14,780 bases of DNA. Source: an uncultured Clostridia bacterium (GTDB lineage: Bacteria > Bacillota > Clostridia > Christensenellales > Borkfalkiaceae). This document shows, piece by piece, positions 7,424 to 13,777 of the stretch (position 1 is its first letter; each line of letters begins with the position of its first letter). The translations under genes were made by a program, and so were the position numbers. The stretch lies in contig CAMWHW010000004.1 in NCBI GenBank assembly GCA_947174175.1, positions 1 to 14,780 of the forward strand, read 5' to 3'. The notes beneath the pieces are model-generated. The model was not told where the DNA came from and did no database searches. It saw nothing but the letters and a program-made list of their open reading frames with translations.

Positions 7424-8299
7424 TTAAAAAACGAAGCCCTTGCAATCGCTTATATCGTCCAGCGTGACCTTGCCCAGTCTGCCCTTGCGGAAGTCGTCTA
7501 TGACCGCCTTTTCTCCGCGCTCGTAGTCGTAATCGTTTCCGCGCAGGATAAAGCCGCGCCGCATACACACCTTGTCCAGCATTTCCAAAGGAGTAATCTC
7601 TGCGCCGTTCTGCGCCCCCTCGCCTATGCCGTATCTTTCGGCAAGCGCCGCGGGGTACTTTTCTTTAAGCTCCGCCAGCAGTGCCAGGGCTATATCGTCT
7701 AGGTCGAGAATATCGTCGTTTAAGCTGCCGACGTACGCAAGGCGCACGGCAAGGCGCTGATTGACGAACGAGGGCGGCGTGGTGCCCGGCGTATCCAGAA
7801 GCTCGTACCCGTCCAGACGTATCCACTGTTTGCCGCGCGTTACGCCCGCCTTGTTGCCCGTCTGGGCGCGCGCGTTGCCCGCAAGCAGATTGATGACCGT
7901 GCTCTTGCCCGTGTTGGGCACGCCGCACACCATAAAGCGGAAGGTCTGCGTGTATCCCTTCTGCGCGTTCCTTTCGCGCTTATTTTGCACGAGAGCCGCA
8001 ACCGCTTCGGACAGCGCCCTGCGCGAACGGCTGTCCGCGGCGTTTATGCGCACGCACGGCGCGCCGCTCTCGCGTATGAGCTTTGCAAACGCGTCGGCTT
8101 TTGAGTCGGCAAGGTCGCCCTTATTCAGAACGTACAAAACGGGCTTAGCCCCGAACGTCTTTTTGAGCGCGGGGTTGAAGGACGACGCGGGACAGCGCGC
8201 GTCGAGAACGTAAATAACTCCGTCGCAAACGGCTACGTTCTCCTCCATCATTCGCATTGCCTTGGTCATATGCCCGGGGAACCATTGTAGGGTCTTCAT
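7424..8299 (-). CDS. ylqF: YlqF/RbgA, circularly permuted ribosome biogenesis GTPase
   Basis: RbgA (YlqF) is a GTPase needed in Bacillus for late assembly of the 50S subunit. The 291-aa product starts QWFPGHMTKAMR (5-16), a signature of this family, and its GTPase motifs are in permuted order: G4 NKGD (59-62), then G1 GVPNTGKST (126-134), G2 Thr154 in GVTRGKQW, and G3 DTPG (169-172). The C-terminal RNA-binding domain occupies about 210-291. After G3 the usual GILWPKF-type stretch is replaced by TTPPSF (173-178), and G4 is NKGD rather than NKAD. An AGGTGA lies about eight bases before the ATG. It sits 16 bases after trmD; in Bacillus, rplS would be between them. Confidence 0.93.
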   Translation of the reverse strand: MKTLQWFPGHMTKAMRMMEENVAVCDGVIYVLDARCPASSFNPALKKTFGAKPVLYVLNKGDLADSKADAFAKLIRESGAPCVRINAADSRSRRALSEAVAALVQNKRERNAQKGYTQTFRFMVCGVPNTGKSTVINLLAGNARAQTGNKAGVTRGKQWIRLDGYELLDTPGTTPPSFVNQRLAVRLAYVGSLNDDILDLDDIALALLAELKEKYPAALAERYGIGEGAQNGAEITPLEMLDKVCMRRGFILRGNDYDYERGEKAVIDDFRKGRLGKVTLDDISDCKGFVF

Positions 8300-8315
8300 T
8301 TAAAATCACCTGTAA

Positions 8316-8984
8316 TTACTTTTTCAAAAGGTCGGGACGGCGCTCGCGAGTAATCTTTTCGCTCTGCTCCCTGCGCCACTTGTCTATTTCCGCGTGGTTG
8401 CCCGAAAGCAGAACATCGGGCACGCTCACCCCGTTATATACCGCGGGGCGCGTGTACTGCGGATATTCCAGCAGTCCGTCAGAAAAGCTTTCGTCGACGA
8501 GCGAACCCGCCGCAAGCACTCCGTCCACGTAGCGCGCAACGCTGTCGCAGATGACCATTGCGGGAAGTTCTCCGCCGGTAAGAACGTAGTCGCCTATGGA
8601 TATTTCCCCGTCGAAATACATATCCAGCGCGCGCTGGTCCACCCCCTCGTAATGACCGCACAGAATGACGATATGCTCACGCTGCGCAAGAGCAAGCACC
8701 TTTTGCTGAGTGAGCCGCTCCCCCTTGGGCGAGGTGTAAATTCTAAGCGCCTTATGGTCGGGGTCAACCGCCTCCACCGCGCTTCCCACGGGCTGGGGCA
8801 TCATAACCATGCCCGCGCCGCCACCGAAGGGATAGTCGTCGCACTTTTTGTGCTTGTCCGTGGAATAGTCCCGTATATTCACAATTTCAATTTCAAGCTT
8901 TCCGCCGTTCACGGCGCGCCCTATTATGCTCTCTTTAAGCGGCGCGAACATTTCGGGGAAAAGCGTCAGAATGGTTATCTTCAT
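8316..8984 (-). CDS. trmD: tRNA (guanine-37-N1)-methyltransferase
   Basis: TrmD is a SPOUT-fold, knotted methyltransferase that methylates G37 next to the anticodon and so prevents +1 frameshifts. It uses S-adenosylmethionine and acts as a dimer. The 222-aa product begins ITILTLFPEMF (3-13). It contains DDYPFGGGAGMVM (49-61), LCGHYEGVDQR (108-118), EISIGDYVLTGGELPAM (127-143), the catalytic segment SFSDGLLEYPQYTRP (166-180; Asp169 is the likely general base) and VLLSGNHAEIDKWRREQS (191-208). Length is somewhat below the E. coli enzyme. AGGA five bases before the ATG overlaps the end of rimM, and only six bases separate the two genes. rimM-trmD pairing is near universal. Confidence 0.97.
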   Translation of the reverse strand: MKITILTLFPEMFAPLKESIIGRAVNGGKLEIEIVNIRDYSTDKHKKCDDYPFGGGAGMVMMPQPVGSAVEAVDPDHKALRIYTSPKGERLTQQKVLALAQREHIVILCGHYEGVDQRALDMYFDGEISIGDYVLTGGELPAMVICDSVARYVDGVLAAGSLVDESFSDGLLEYPQYTRPAVYNGVSVPDVLLSGNHAEIDKWRREQSEKITRERRPDLLKK

Positions 8985-8990
8985 AAATTC

Positions 8991-9500
8991 CTACTCGTCC
9001 AGAGCGACTTCCTTAAACCTAGCCGCGCTCACGGTTATTAAGTGTGCGGACAAATCTACGTCGGCAATCAGCCCCTTGACCGCAGGGAAAACGACCTTTT
9101 TGCCGTTGCCCTTAATAACCTCGTAAATATCCGTCTTTGCAGGGGTCACGCTTTCGACCGTACCTATCTCTTCGCCCGTATCGTCAACCACAGTGCAGCC
9201 TATTAAATCGGCGATATAAAAGGTGTCGTCGGGAAGCGCGGGAGCGTCCTCGCGCAGAACGTCTATATTCAGTCCGCGCAGAAGCTCGGCGGCGTTTCTG
9301 TCGGCTATGCCGCTCAGCGTCACGAACGCGCAGTTGCCGCCTTGGGGGCGAACTTTAAGCATTTTGTAAGCGTTTCCCCCGATATATACCCTGTCGAACG
9401 CCTGCAAATCCTCGGGATAGTCGGTCATCGTCAGTACTTTTACTTCGCCGCGTATGCCCTGCGGCTTTACTATGGTTGCAATGGTTAAATAATCTTTCAT
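8991..9500 (-). CDS. rimM: 16S rRNA processing protein RimM
   Basis: RimM helps mature the 3' domain (head) of the 30S subunit. The 169-aa product has the family start LTIATIVKPQGIRGEVKV (5-22), an N-terminal barrel to about residue 85, and a C-terminal PRC barrel starting at FYIADLIGCTVVDDTG (94-109). The ATG at 9500 fits the usual RimM start, but no AGGAG-like ribosome binding site is visible in the bases before it. The gene is preceded by a terminator-like hairpin at the end of khpA. Both features suggest much lower output than rpsP, in line with the low RimM and TrmD levels known from E. coli. Confidence 0.96.
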   Translation of the reverse strand: MKDYLTIATIVKPQGIRGEVKVLTMTDYPEDLQAFDRVYIGGNAYKMLKVRPQGGNCAFVTLSGIADRNAAELLRGLNIDVLREDAPALPDDTFYIADLIGCTVVDDTGEEIGTVESVTPAKTDIYEVIKGNGKKVVFPAVKGLIADVDLSAHLITVSAARFKEVALDE

Positions 9501-9510
9501 AGCGTTGAAT

Positions 9511-9539
9511 AAAAAGAAAAGGCGAAGTTACGCCTTTTC
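9511..9539 (-). terminator. Terminator or attenuator between khpA and rimM
   Basis: On the minus strand GAAAAGGCG and CGCCTTTTC form a 9-bp stem (arms 9531-9539 and 9516-9524) with a six-base loop, followed by TTTTT (9511-9515). The first arm includes the last codons of khpA; its stop codon is in the loop. Since rimM starts at 9500 and has no visible promoter, partial termination is more likely than a full stop. Confidence 0.65.
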
Positions 9540-9770
9540 CTTAATTTCTATAAAATATTTCTTGCTTTCGCGCGGGGTATAAGCGTTGACGATAGTGCGC
9601 AACGACTTTGCGATTTTGCCCTGCTTGCCGATTACTTTGCCCATATCAGAGGGGTCAAGGAGCACGGTAACTTCAACCGCGGTTTCCTTTTCCTCCACCT
9701 TATATTCGATTTCGTCGGTCTTGTCGGCAAAACGCTCGACGACGTATTTAATTAAAGCTAAGGTATCCAT
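9528..9770 (-). CDS. khpA: KhpA (YlqC), KH-domain RNA-binding protein
   Basis: KhpA is a single-KH-domain RNA-binding protein that in streptococci forms a complex with KhpB (Jag/EloR) and affects cell elongation and division. The 80-aa product is almost entirely the KH domain: LIKYVVERFADKTDEI (6-21), then DPSDMGKVIGKQGKIAKSLRTIV (39-61) with the RNA-binding GxxG loop G48-K-Q-G51. Length and position after rpsP match YlqC of Bacillus. It starts six bases after the rpsP stop with only a weak GAAG-type ribosome binding site, so coupling to rpsP is likely. Its 3' end forms half of a terminator-like hairpin. Confidence 0.94.
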   Translation of the reverse strand: MDTLALIKYVVERFADKTDEIEYKVEEKETAVEVTVLLDPSDMGKVIGKQGKIAKSLRTIVNAYTPRESKKYFIEIKEKA

Positions 9771-9776
9771 AATTTA

Positions 9777-10073
9777 TTACTTCTTCTTTTTCTTGTCGTT
9801 GGTCTTGGGAGCGGAAAGCTTTTTGGACTGCTCCATAGCGCCGACCTTTACGAGATAGCTTTTAACCGTCTCGGTAGGCTGAACGCCCTTTGCAAGCCAC
9901 GCCTTTGCCTTTTCCACGTCGATATTGATTTCAGCGGGGCTTTTGAGGGGATCAACGTAACCGATCTTGTCGATATATTCGCCCGACTGCGCCTTTCTGG
10001 AATCGATAACGACTACTCTGTAAAAGGGGGACTTCTTGTCGCCCATTCTCGTAAGTCTCATCTTAACTGCCAT
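9777..10073 (-). CDS. rpsP: 30S ribosomal protein S16
   Basis: S16 binds 16S rRNA and is needed for correct 30S assembly. The 98-aa product is standard for the first 80 residues: [26 protein letters not shown] (1-26), DKIGYVDPL (35-43), [21 protein letters not shown] (50-70). It ends in a lysine-rich tail (NDKKKKK). AGGAG lies about ten bases before the ATG. It follows ffh after a 47-base gap that has only a 4-bp hairpin (GCCG-AAA-CGGC) and no convincing terminator, so it is probably co-transcribed with ylxM-ffh. A weaker internal promoter is possible but not visible. Confidence 0.98.
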   Translation of the reverse strand: MAVKMRLTRMGDKKSPFYRVVVIDSRKAQSGEYIDKIGYVDPLKSPAEINIDVEKAKAWLAKGVQPTETVKSYLVKVGAMEQSKKLSAPKTNDKKKKK

Positions 10074-10120
10074 AGTATATATTCTCCTTCGCCGTTTCGG
10101 CTTTAAAAATTTTTTCTTAT

Positions 10121-11431
10121 TTAAAAGGGTAATCTGCGCTTACCGCTCTTCAACTGTTTCATTAAAAGTTTGGTCTGTTCAAACTGCTTTAAAAGCTGGT
10201 TTACTTCCTGCACGCTGGTGCCCGAGCCAGCCGCAATGCGCTTCTTTCGGGATGCGTTTATAACCGCAGGTTCGTTCCTCTCCTTGGGCGTCATGGAAAG
10301 TATTATCGCCCTGGTGCGCTCTATCTTGCTCTCGTCGATGTCGCCGTCCTTAATCTTTCCGCCGAGACCGGGCATCATGGAAACCAGCGCCTGCGCGCCG
10401 CCCATCTTCTTCATACTCTCGAACTGCGTAAGATAGTCTTCCAGCGTGAAGGTGTTTTCCAGCATCTTCTTCTGCATCTTTTTGGCTTCTTCGGCGGTAA
10501 CCGCCTCCTGCGCCTTTTCGATAAGCGACAGCACGTCGCCCATGCCGAGAATTCGCGAAGCCATTCTGTCGGGATAGAAATATTCGAGGTCGGTCGACTT
10601 TTCGCCCACGCCGATAAACTTTATGGGCTTGCCCGTGACCGCCTTTATGGAAAGGCACGCACCGCCGCGCGTATCGCCGTCCAGCTTGGTAAGCACAATG
10701 CCCGTGACTTCCAGCCTTTCGTTGAACGTCTTTGCAACGTTTACCGCAACCTGACCCATCATGGAGTCTACGGTTAAAAGTATCTCGTCCACGCGCACGG
10801 CTTTCTTGATATTTTCAAGCTCCTGCATCAGCGCTTCGTCAATTTCCAGTCGGCCTGCGGTATCGATTATTACCGTATCGTAACCCATCGACTTGGCGTA
10901 GTCGATCGCCTGCGAAGCGGTCTTGACGGGATTCTGCGTGCCCTTTTCGAACACTTCCACCTGCACGTTTTTACCGACTACTTTAAGCTGTTCGATAGCC
11001 GCGGGACGGTAGACGTCGCAACCGACGAGCAAGGGCTTTTTGCCGCCCTTTTTCAAAAGCAGCGCAAGCTTGCCGCAAAGGGTGGTCTTGCCCGCGCCCT
11101 GCAAGCCGCACATCATAATTACAGTGGGCGGATTGGGCGCAACCGTCAGCTTGGCGTTCTGCGAACCCATCAGCGCGATAAGCTCTTCATTTACAATCTT
11201 AATAACCTGCTGCGCGGGGTTAAGGCTTTCAAGAATTTTCTGCCCCACAGCCTTTTCGGAAACCTCGGCGCAGAACTGCTTTGCAACCTTGATATTGACG
11301 TCCGCTTCCAACAGTGCCACGCGCACCTCGCGCATTGCCGTCTTTATTTCAAGCTCGGTAAGCCTGCCCCTTTTCGTGAGCTTGGAAAATATATGATTTA
11401 ATCTTTCGGATAACGATGCGAACAACGCCAT
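10121..11431 (-). CDS. ffh: Signal recognition particle protein Ffh (SRP54)
   Basis: Ffh binds the 4.5S/scRNA and hydrophobic signal sequences and hands ribosomes to FtsY at the membrane. The 436-aa product has an N-terminal four-helix bundle (1-85), and a GTPase domain with G1 GLQGAGKTT (109-117), DVYRPAA (139-145), G3 DTAGR (190-194) and G4 [11 protein letters not shown] (248-258). The methionine-rich M domain runs from about 300 to 436 and includes [20 protein letters not shown] (395-414). Length is typical. AAGGA lies about eight bases before the ATG, and the gene starts 18 bases after ylxM. The scRNA gene and ftsY are not in this window. Confidence 0.98.
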   Translation of the reverse strand: MALFASLSERLNHIFSKLTKRGRLTELEIKTAMREVRVALLEADVNIKVAKQFCAEVSEKAVGQKILESLNPAQQVIKIVNEELIALMGSQNAKLTVAPNPPTVIMMCGLQGAGKTTLCGKLALLLKKGGKKPLLVGCDVYRPAAIEQLKVVGKNVQVEVFEKGTQNPVKTASQAIDYAKSMGYDTVIIDTAGRLEIDEALMQELENIKKAVRVDEILLTVDSMMGQVAVNVAKTFNERLEVTGIVLTKLDGDTRGGACLSIKAVTGKPIKFIGVGEKSTDLEYFYPDRMASRILGMGDVLSLIEKAQEAVTAEEAKKMQKKMLENTFTLEDYLTQFESMKKMGGAQALVSMMPGLGGKIKDGDIDESKIERTRAIILSMTPKERNEPAVINASRKKRIAAGSGTSVQEVNQLLKQFEQTKLLMKQLKSGKRRLPF

Positions 11432-11449
11432 AATTATTTTCCTTTTACC

Positions 11450-11842
11450 TTACTCTTTACCCATCTTTTTTAAAAGTGCGGAAACTTCCCCGGAATAGTC
11501 CTTGTCCAATATAGCCGATAACTCCGCAATATCCGCGGAATATTCTGGGTGCGCCTTTGCAAACTTTTCCGCCCATATCCCCACGTCGGTCATCATACAC
11601 GACGTAAACAGATCGCCCTCGGCTAAAAGTCTGTCGTGCTTCAACTTGTCGTCGTACTCTTGAAGCTGCTTTTTGCAAAGCGCCAGACACTCCGAAACGC
11701 CCTGCCTGGATATCCCCTTCTGCTCGGCTATTTCCGAAACGGTCAAGTCGAGATTGAAATACATATCGGTGATTTCCTGCTGGTTGGGCGTAAGCAGTTT
11801 GCCGTACAGGTCCCAAAGGCGCATGAACTGAATCTTATCCAT
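11450..11842 (-). CDS. ylxM: YlxM family HTH protein, SRP-associated
   Basis: YlxM is a small helix-turn-helix protein encoded just before ffh in many Firmicutes. In streptococci it binds SRP components and modulates SRP GTPase activity. The 130-aa product begins with YGKLLTPNQQEITDMYFNLD (13-32), followed by the sigma-4-like HTH LTVSEIAEQKGISRQGVSECL (33-53) and a lysine/glutamate-rich coiled segment (54-75). The tail (about 76-130) is less conserved. The predicted transcription start is only about ten bases before the ATG and no good ribosome binding site is visible, so the mRNA is nearly leaderless. It is the first gene of the ylxM-ffh-rpsP operon. In Bacillus ftsY precedes it; here a divergent gene does. 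Confidence 0.93.
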   Translation of the reverse strand: MDKIQFMRLWDLYGKLLTPNQQEITDMYFNLDLTVSEIAEQKGISRQGVSECLALCKKQLQEYDDKLKHDRLLAEGDLFTSCMMTDVGIWAEKFAKAHPEYSADIAELSAILDKDYSGEVSALLKKMGKE

Positions 11843-11856
11843 AAATTTGCTTCGTA

Positions 11857-11885
11857 AGTATAAACCACCCGCGCACCGTTGTCAA
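11857..11885 (-). promoter_or_regulatory. Sigma-A promoter of the ylxM-ffh operon
   Basis: Minus strand: perfect -35 TTGACA (11880-11885), 17-base spacer, -10 TATACT (11857-11862). Predicted start is near 11850-11852, about ten bases before the ylxM ATG. The -35 lies inside one arm of a perfect inverted repeat (11879-11902). Confidence 0.85.
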
Positions 11886-11902
11886 GCATTTTTACTTGAC
11901 AA
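11879..11902. repeat. Inverted repeat overlapping the ylxM -35 (possible operator)
   Basis: TTGTCAAG (11879-11886) and CTTGACAA (11895-11902) are perfect 8-bp arms around an eight-base AT-rich centre. The left arm holds the -35 of the ylxM promoter. The right arm has a TTGACA in the opposite sense with no matching -10 at normal distance. A repressor site or a hairpin are both possible. Confidence 0.5.
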
Positions 11903-11907
11903 AAACG

Positions 11908-11923
11908 CACTTTTGAAAAAGTG
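11908..11923. repeat. 16-bp palindrome in the divergent regulatory region
   Basis: CACTTTT and AAAAGTG form perfect 7-bp arms with a two-base centre. It lies 22 bp upstream of the ylxM -35 and is followed by an imperfect GTGA-N7-TCAC pair (11921-11935). The arrangement suggests protein binding between the two divergent promoters. Confidence 0.4.
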
Positions 11924-11989
11924 ATAAAATTTCACAAAATGAAAGCAGTTTTACTTTTTGCCATGGGTAACAAATCTTAAAAAGCGGTA

Positions 11990-12018
11990 TTGACTAAACG
12001 GGTAAATAATGGTAAAAT
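11990..12018 (+). promoter_or_regulatory. Promoter of the 76-aa gene
   Basis: -35 TTGACT (11990-11995), 17-base spacer, -10 TAAAAT (12013-12018). Predicted start is near 12025, just before the AGAGG ribosome binding site (12026-12030). Confidence 0.65.
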
Positions 12019-12040
12019 ATTTTATAGAGGTTTAAACCAA

Positions 12041-12271
12041 ATGAAAAAGACTGTTGACGGAATTACATACGATACGCAGAGCGCCGCTCTGGACAAAAAA
12101 TTCACGTTCGGCGCACCCGGCGACGCAACCGGTTACGAGGAAACTCTGTACATAACTTGCGACGGTAAATATTTCATTTACACCAACGGCGGCGCGCAGT
12201 CCAAGTACACGCACGAAGACATTACGCCCATTGCAAGGGAGCAGGTCAAGGACTGGGTGCTCTCCCACTGA
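12041..12271 (+). CDS. Hypothetical 76-aa protein
   Basis: I chose the ATG at 12041 because AGAGG (12026-12030) sits ten bases before it and a promoter lies at 11990-12018. A longer frame opening near 11990 would start inside the -35. The protein is soluble and has no signal peptide. Features are KKTVDGITYDTQSAAL (2-17), EETLYITCDGKYFIYTNGG (33-51), SKYTHEDITPIAREQVKDWV (54-73). From memory the pattern 'Y-T-x-A ... EETLY ... G-YF-Y-x-GG-x-SKY ... EW' recurs in short Firmicutes proteins of unknown function, often on accessory DNA; I cannot check this here. It stands between two divergent housekeeping units with its own promoter and no obvious terminator before mscS, so it may share some read-through. 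Confidence 0.75.
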   Translation: MKKTVDGITYDTQSAALDKKFTFGAPGDATGYEETLYITCDGKYFIYTNGGAQSKYTHEDITPIAREQVKDWVLSH

Positions 12272-12313
12272 CAGCCCTTTGAAAGTTTCACAAAATATTC
12301 ACGAATAACGCCG

Positions 12314-12342
12314 TTGCAATTATTTTGCGCGGCTGATATAAT
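12314..12342 (+). promoter_or_regulatory. Sigma-A promoter of mscS (extended -10)
   Basis: -35 TTGCAA (12314-12319), 17-base spacer, perfect -10 TATAAT (12337-12342) preceded by TGA (TGnTATAAT). Predicted start is near 12349. A TTTCACAAAA motif lies 18 bases upstream of the -35. Confidence 0.85.
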
Positions 12343-12377
12343 TTGTGAGGTAAACATAATCAAAGGAGAAGGAAATT

Positions 12378-13259
12378 ATGCTTTTTAACCTGCTGGAAGG
12401 CGAAGCGGCAAACGGCGTGGACTGGTCGGCGGTGTGGAACACCGTTTTAAACTGGCTTACCCACACCGGCATTAAAATAGTAATAGCAATTGCCGTACTG
12501 CTCATTTCGTTTGCGATTATAAACGCGATAACCAAAAAGATTTACAAGACCTGTCAGAAGAAGCACGCCGACGAAACCATTTCCCGCGTGGCTACGCAGG
12601 CGGCGAGAATAGCTTTGAAAATACTCGTTCTCGTCTGCTTAATCGCCTACCTCGGCTTTGAAATCGCCGCCATATCCGCGGTCATATCCTCCATCGGTAT
12701 AGGTATTTCGCTTGCCGTGCAGGGCACGCTGGGCAACTTTGCGGGCGGCGTAATAATCATAGTAATGCGTCCCTTCAAGATAGGCGACTATATCACGAGC
12801 AACGGCGTGGAAGGCACGGTCGAGGACATAAAACTTTTCTATACGCACATAGTAACTACCGACAACAAAGCCGTGGTTATCCCCAACGGAACGCTTGCAA
12901 ACAACGTGATTGTAAACGCATCGGCAAAGGATACCAGGCGCGTGGACATAGTTATGCAGGTTGCTTACGGCTCGGACGTCAAGCTTGTTAAGGAACTGAT
13001 TAAAAAGGTGTGCGAAGAAAACGAGCTTGCTTTCAAGGACCCCGCTCCCTTCGTGGAGATGAGCGAACTAAACGAAAGCTCACTCGATTTCACCGTGCGC
13101 GTATGGTGCAACAGACCCGACTACTGGACGGTCAAGTTTGCGCTTCTGGACAACATTAAAAAAGCGCTGGACGAAAACGGTATTGAAATTCCTTTCAGGC
13201 AGGTGGACGTTCACGTTAAGGACGAAGCTACGGCTAACGACAAAAAAGGAGTAAAATAA
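12378..13259 (+). CDS. mscS: Small-conductance mechanosensitive channel, MscS family
   Basis: MscS channels open under membrane tension and release solutes during hypo-osmotic shock. The 293-aa product has three predicted membrane segments: about 32-51, 75-95 and the pore helix TM3 at about 97-130. TM3 carries the family's Gly/Ala pattern, SSIGIGISLAVQGTLGNFAGGV (104-125). The junction RPFKIGDYI (131-139) and the beta domain with EGTVEDIKLFYT (145-156) and VVIPNGTLANNVIVNAS (166-182) follow. The C-terminal alpha/beta domain runs to about 282 and ends in a charged tail. The length and single-domain form match E. coli-type MscS. AAAGGAG lies about nine bases before the ATG. It shares its transcript with the 136-aa gene, whose ribosome binding site is inside the last mscS codons. 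Confidence 0.96.
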   Translation: MLFNLLEGEAANGVDWSAVWNTVLNWLTHTGIKIVIAIAVLLISFAIINAITKKIYKTCQKKHADETISRVATQAARIALKILVLVCLIAYLGFEIAAISAVISSIGIGISLAVQGTLGNFAGGVIIIVMRPFKIGDYITSNGVEGTVEDIKLFYTHIVTTDNKAVVIPNGTLANNVIVNASAKDTRRVDIVMQVAYGSDVKLVKELIKKVCEENELAFKDPAPFVEMSELNESSLDFTVRVWCNRPDYWTVKFALLDNIKKALDENGIEIPFRQVDVHVKDEATANDKKGVK

Positions 13260-13260
13260 T

Positions 13261-13671
13261 ATGGCTGACAACGAAAACAAAGTATCGGGCTTTTTCAAGA
13301 ACCTGGGCAAGAAATTCGACAACGCAACGTACGAAATGCGTTTGCAGAGCGACTTCGGAAAGTCGCACAAAAAGTACGCGATTTACAGCGGCACTTCCAT
13401 TTTAACGAGCAGTCCCGAAATTGCCGTTGAGGAGCATCTGGACGAGAACTACGTCGTCACCATTGACGACGAAGAACAGATTGCCGCGGGCAATCTGATT
13501 CAGGATACGGAGTCGGGCGAAGTTCGCCACATTGCCGCGGTTGACAAGACCACGCTTGCCGTTGAGTTCGACGGCAAGACGACTGACCACGACGCCCTTA
13601 AAATAACGCTGGGCGAACCCGCCGTCAAGGTTGACGTAATAAAAGTCGGCAACGATTATTATCTGAAATAA
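13261..13671 (+). CDS. Hypothetical 136-aa protein encoded with mscS
   Basis: I do not recognise this family. The ATG is one base past the mscS stop and uses AAAGGAG located in the last mscS codons, so it is surely real and co-translated. There is no signal peptide or membrane segment. The first 45 residues are basic and aromatic (SGFFKNLGKKFDNATYEMRL, 9-28, then DFGKSHKKYAIY, 31-42), perhaps an amphipathic helix. The rest is acidic and rich in alternating beta-like residues (VVTIDDEEQIAAGNLIQD, 65-82; HIAAVDKTTLAVEF, 90-103; VKVDVIKVGNDYYLK at the end), suggesting a small beta fold. Tight linkage suggests a role tied to the channel or to osmotic response, but this is inference only. Confidence 0.85.
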   Translation: MADNENKVSGFFKNLGKKFDNATYEMRLQSDFGKSHKKYAIYSGTSILTSSPEIAVEEHLDENYVVTIDDEEQIAAGNLIQDTESGEVRHIAAVDKTTLAVEFDGKTTDHDALKITLGEPAVKVDVIKVGNDYYLK

Positions 13672-13686
13672 GCGGCGTGTCGCCGC
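13672..13686 (+). other. GC hairpin right after the 136-aa gene
   Basis: GCGGCG-TGT-CGCCGC forms a 6-bp GC stem starting at the stop codon. No T-run follows, so it may protect the mRNA 3' end or help pause transcription rather than terminate it. Confidence 0.5.
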
Positions 13687-13691
13687 AACCG

Positions 13692-13722
13692 CGTCCTTTT
13701 ATTACTTGCACGATAAAGGACG
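13692..13722. other. Hairpin in the convergent intergenic region
   Basis: CGTCCTTT (13692-13699) pairs with AAAGGACG (13715-13722) around a 15-base loop. It lies between the GC hairpin at 13672 and the large terminator at 13737. Only a short TTT follows, so it is a weak terminator at best. Confidence 0.4.
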
Positions 13723-13736
13723 TTTCACAGCAAAGC

Positions 13737-13773
13737 AAAAGCGCCGCGCAACTTACCGTTGCGCGGCGCTTTT
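13737..13773. terminator. Bidirectional Rho-independent terminator
   Basis: A perfect 16-bp stem (AAAAGCGCCGCGCAAC with GTTGCGCGGCGCTTTT) has a five-base loop. The A-run and T-run at its ends make it work on both strands. It separates the convergent mscS unit and the lipoprotein gene, ending four bases before the latter's stop codon. Confidence 0.92.
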
Positions 13774-13777
13774 AAAA

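Noticed and set aside
10074..10120. Hairpin GCCG-AAA-CGGC between ffh and rpsP as a terminator
   Set aside because: The stem is only four base pairs and is followed by purines and the rpsP ribosome binding site, not a T-run.
11896..11927. Possible plus-strand promoter starting with TTGACA at 11896
   Set aside because: No good -10 occurs at 16-18 bases; the nearest TA-rich hexamer is 20 or 21 bases away. The TTGACT/TAAAAT pair at 11990-12018 is better placed for the 76-aa gene.
11921..11935. GTGA...TCAC resembling a CRP/FNR site
   Set aside because: The half sites are seven bases apart instead of six and the inner bases are not symmetric, so I do not call it a CRP-family site; it is kept only as an imperfect palindrome.
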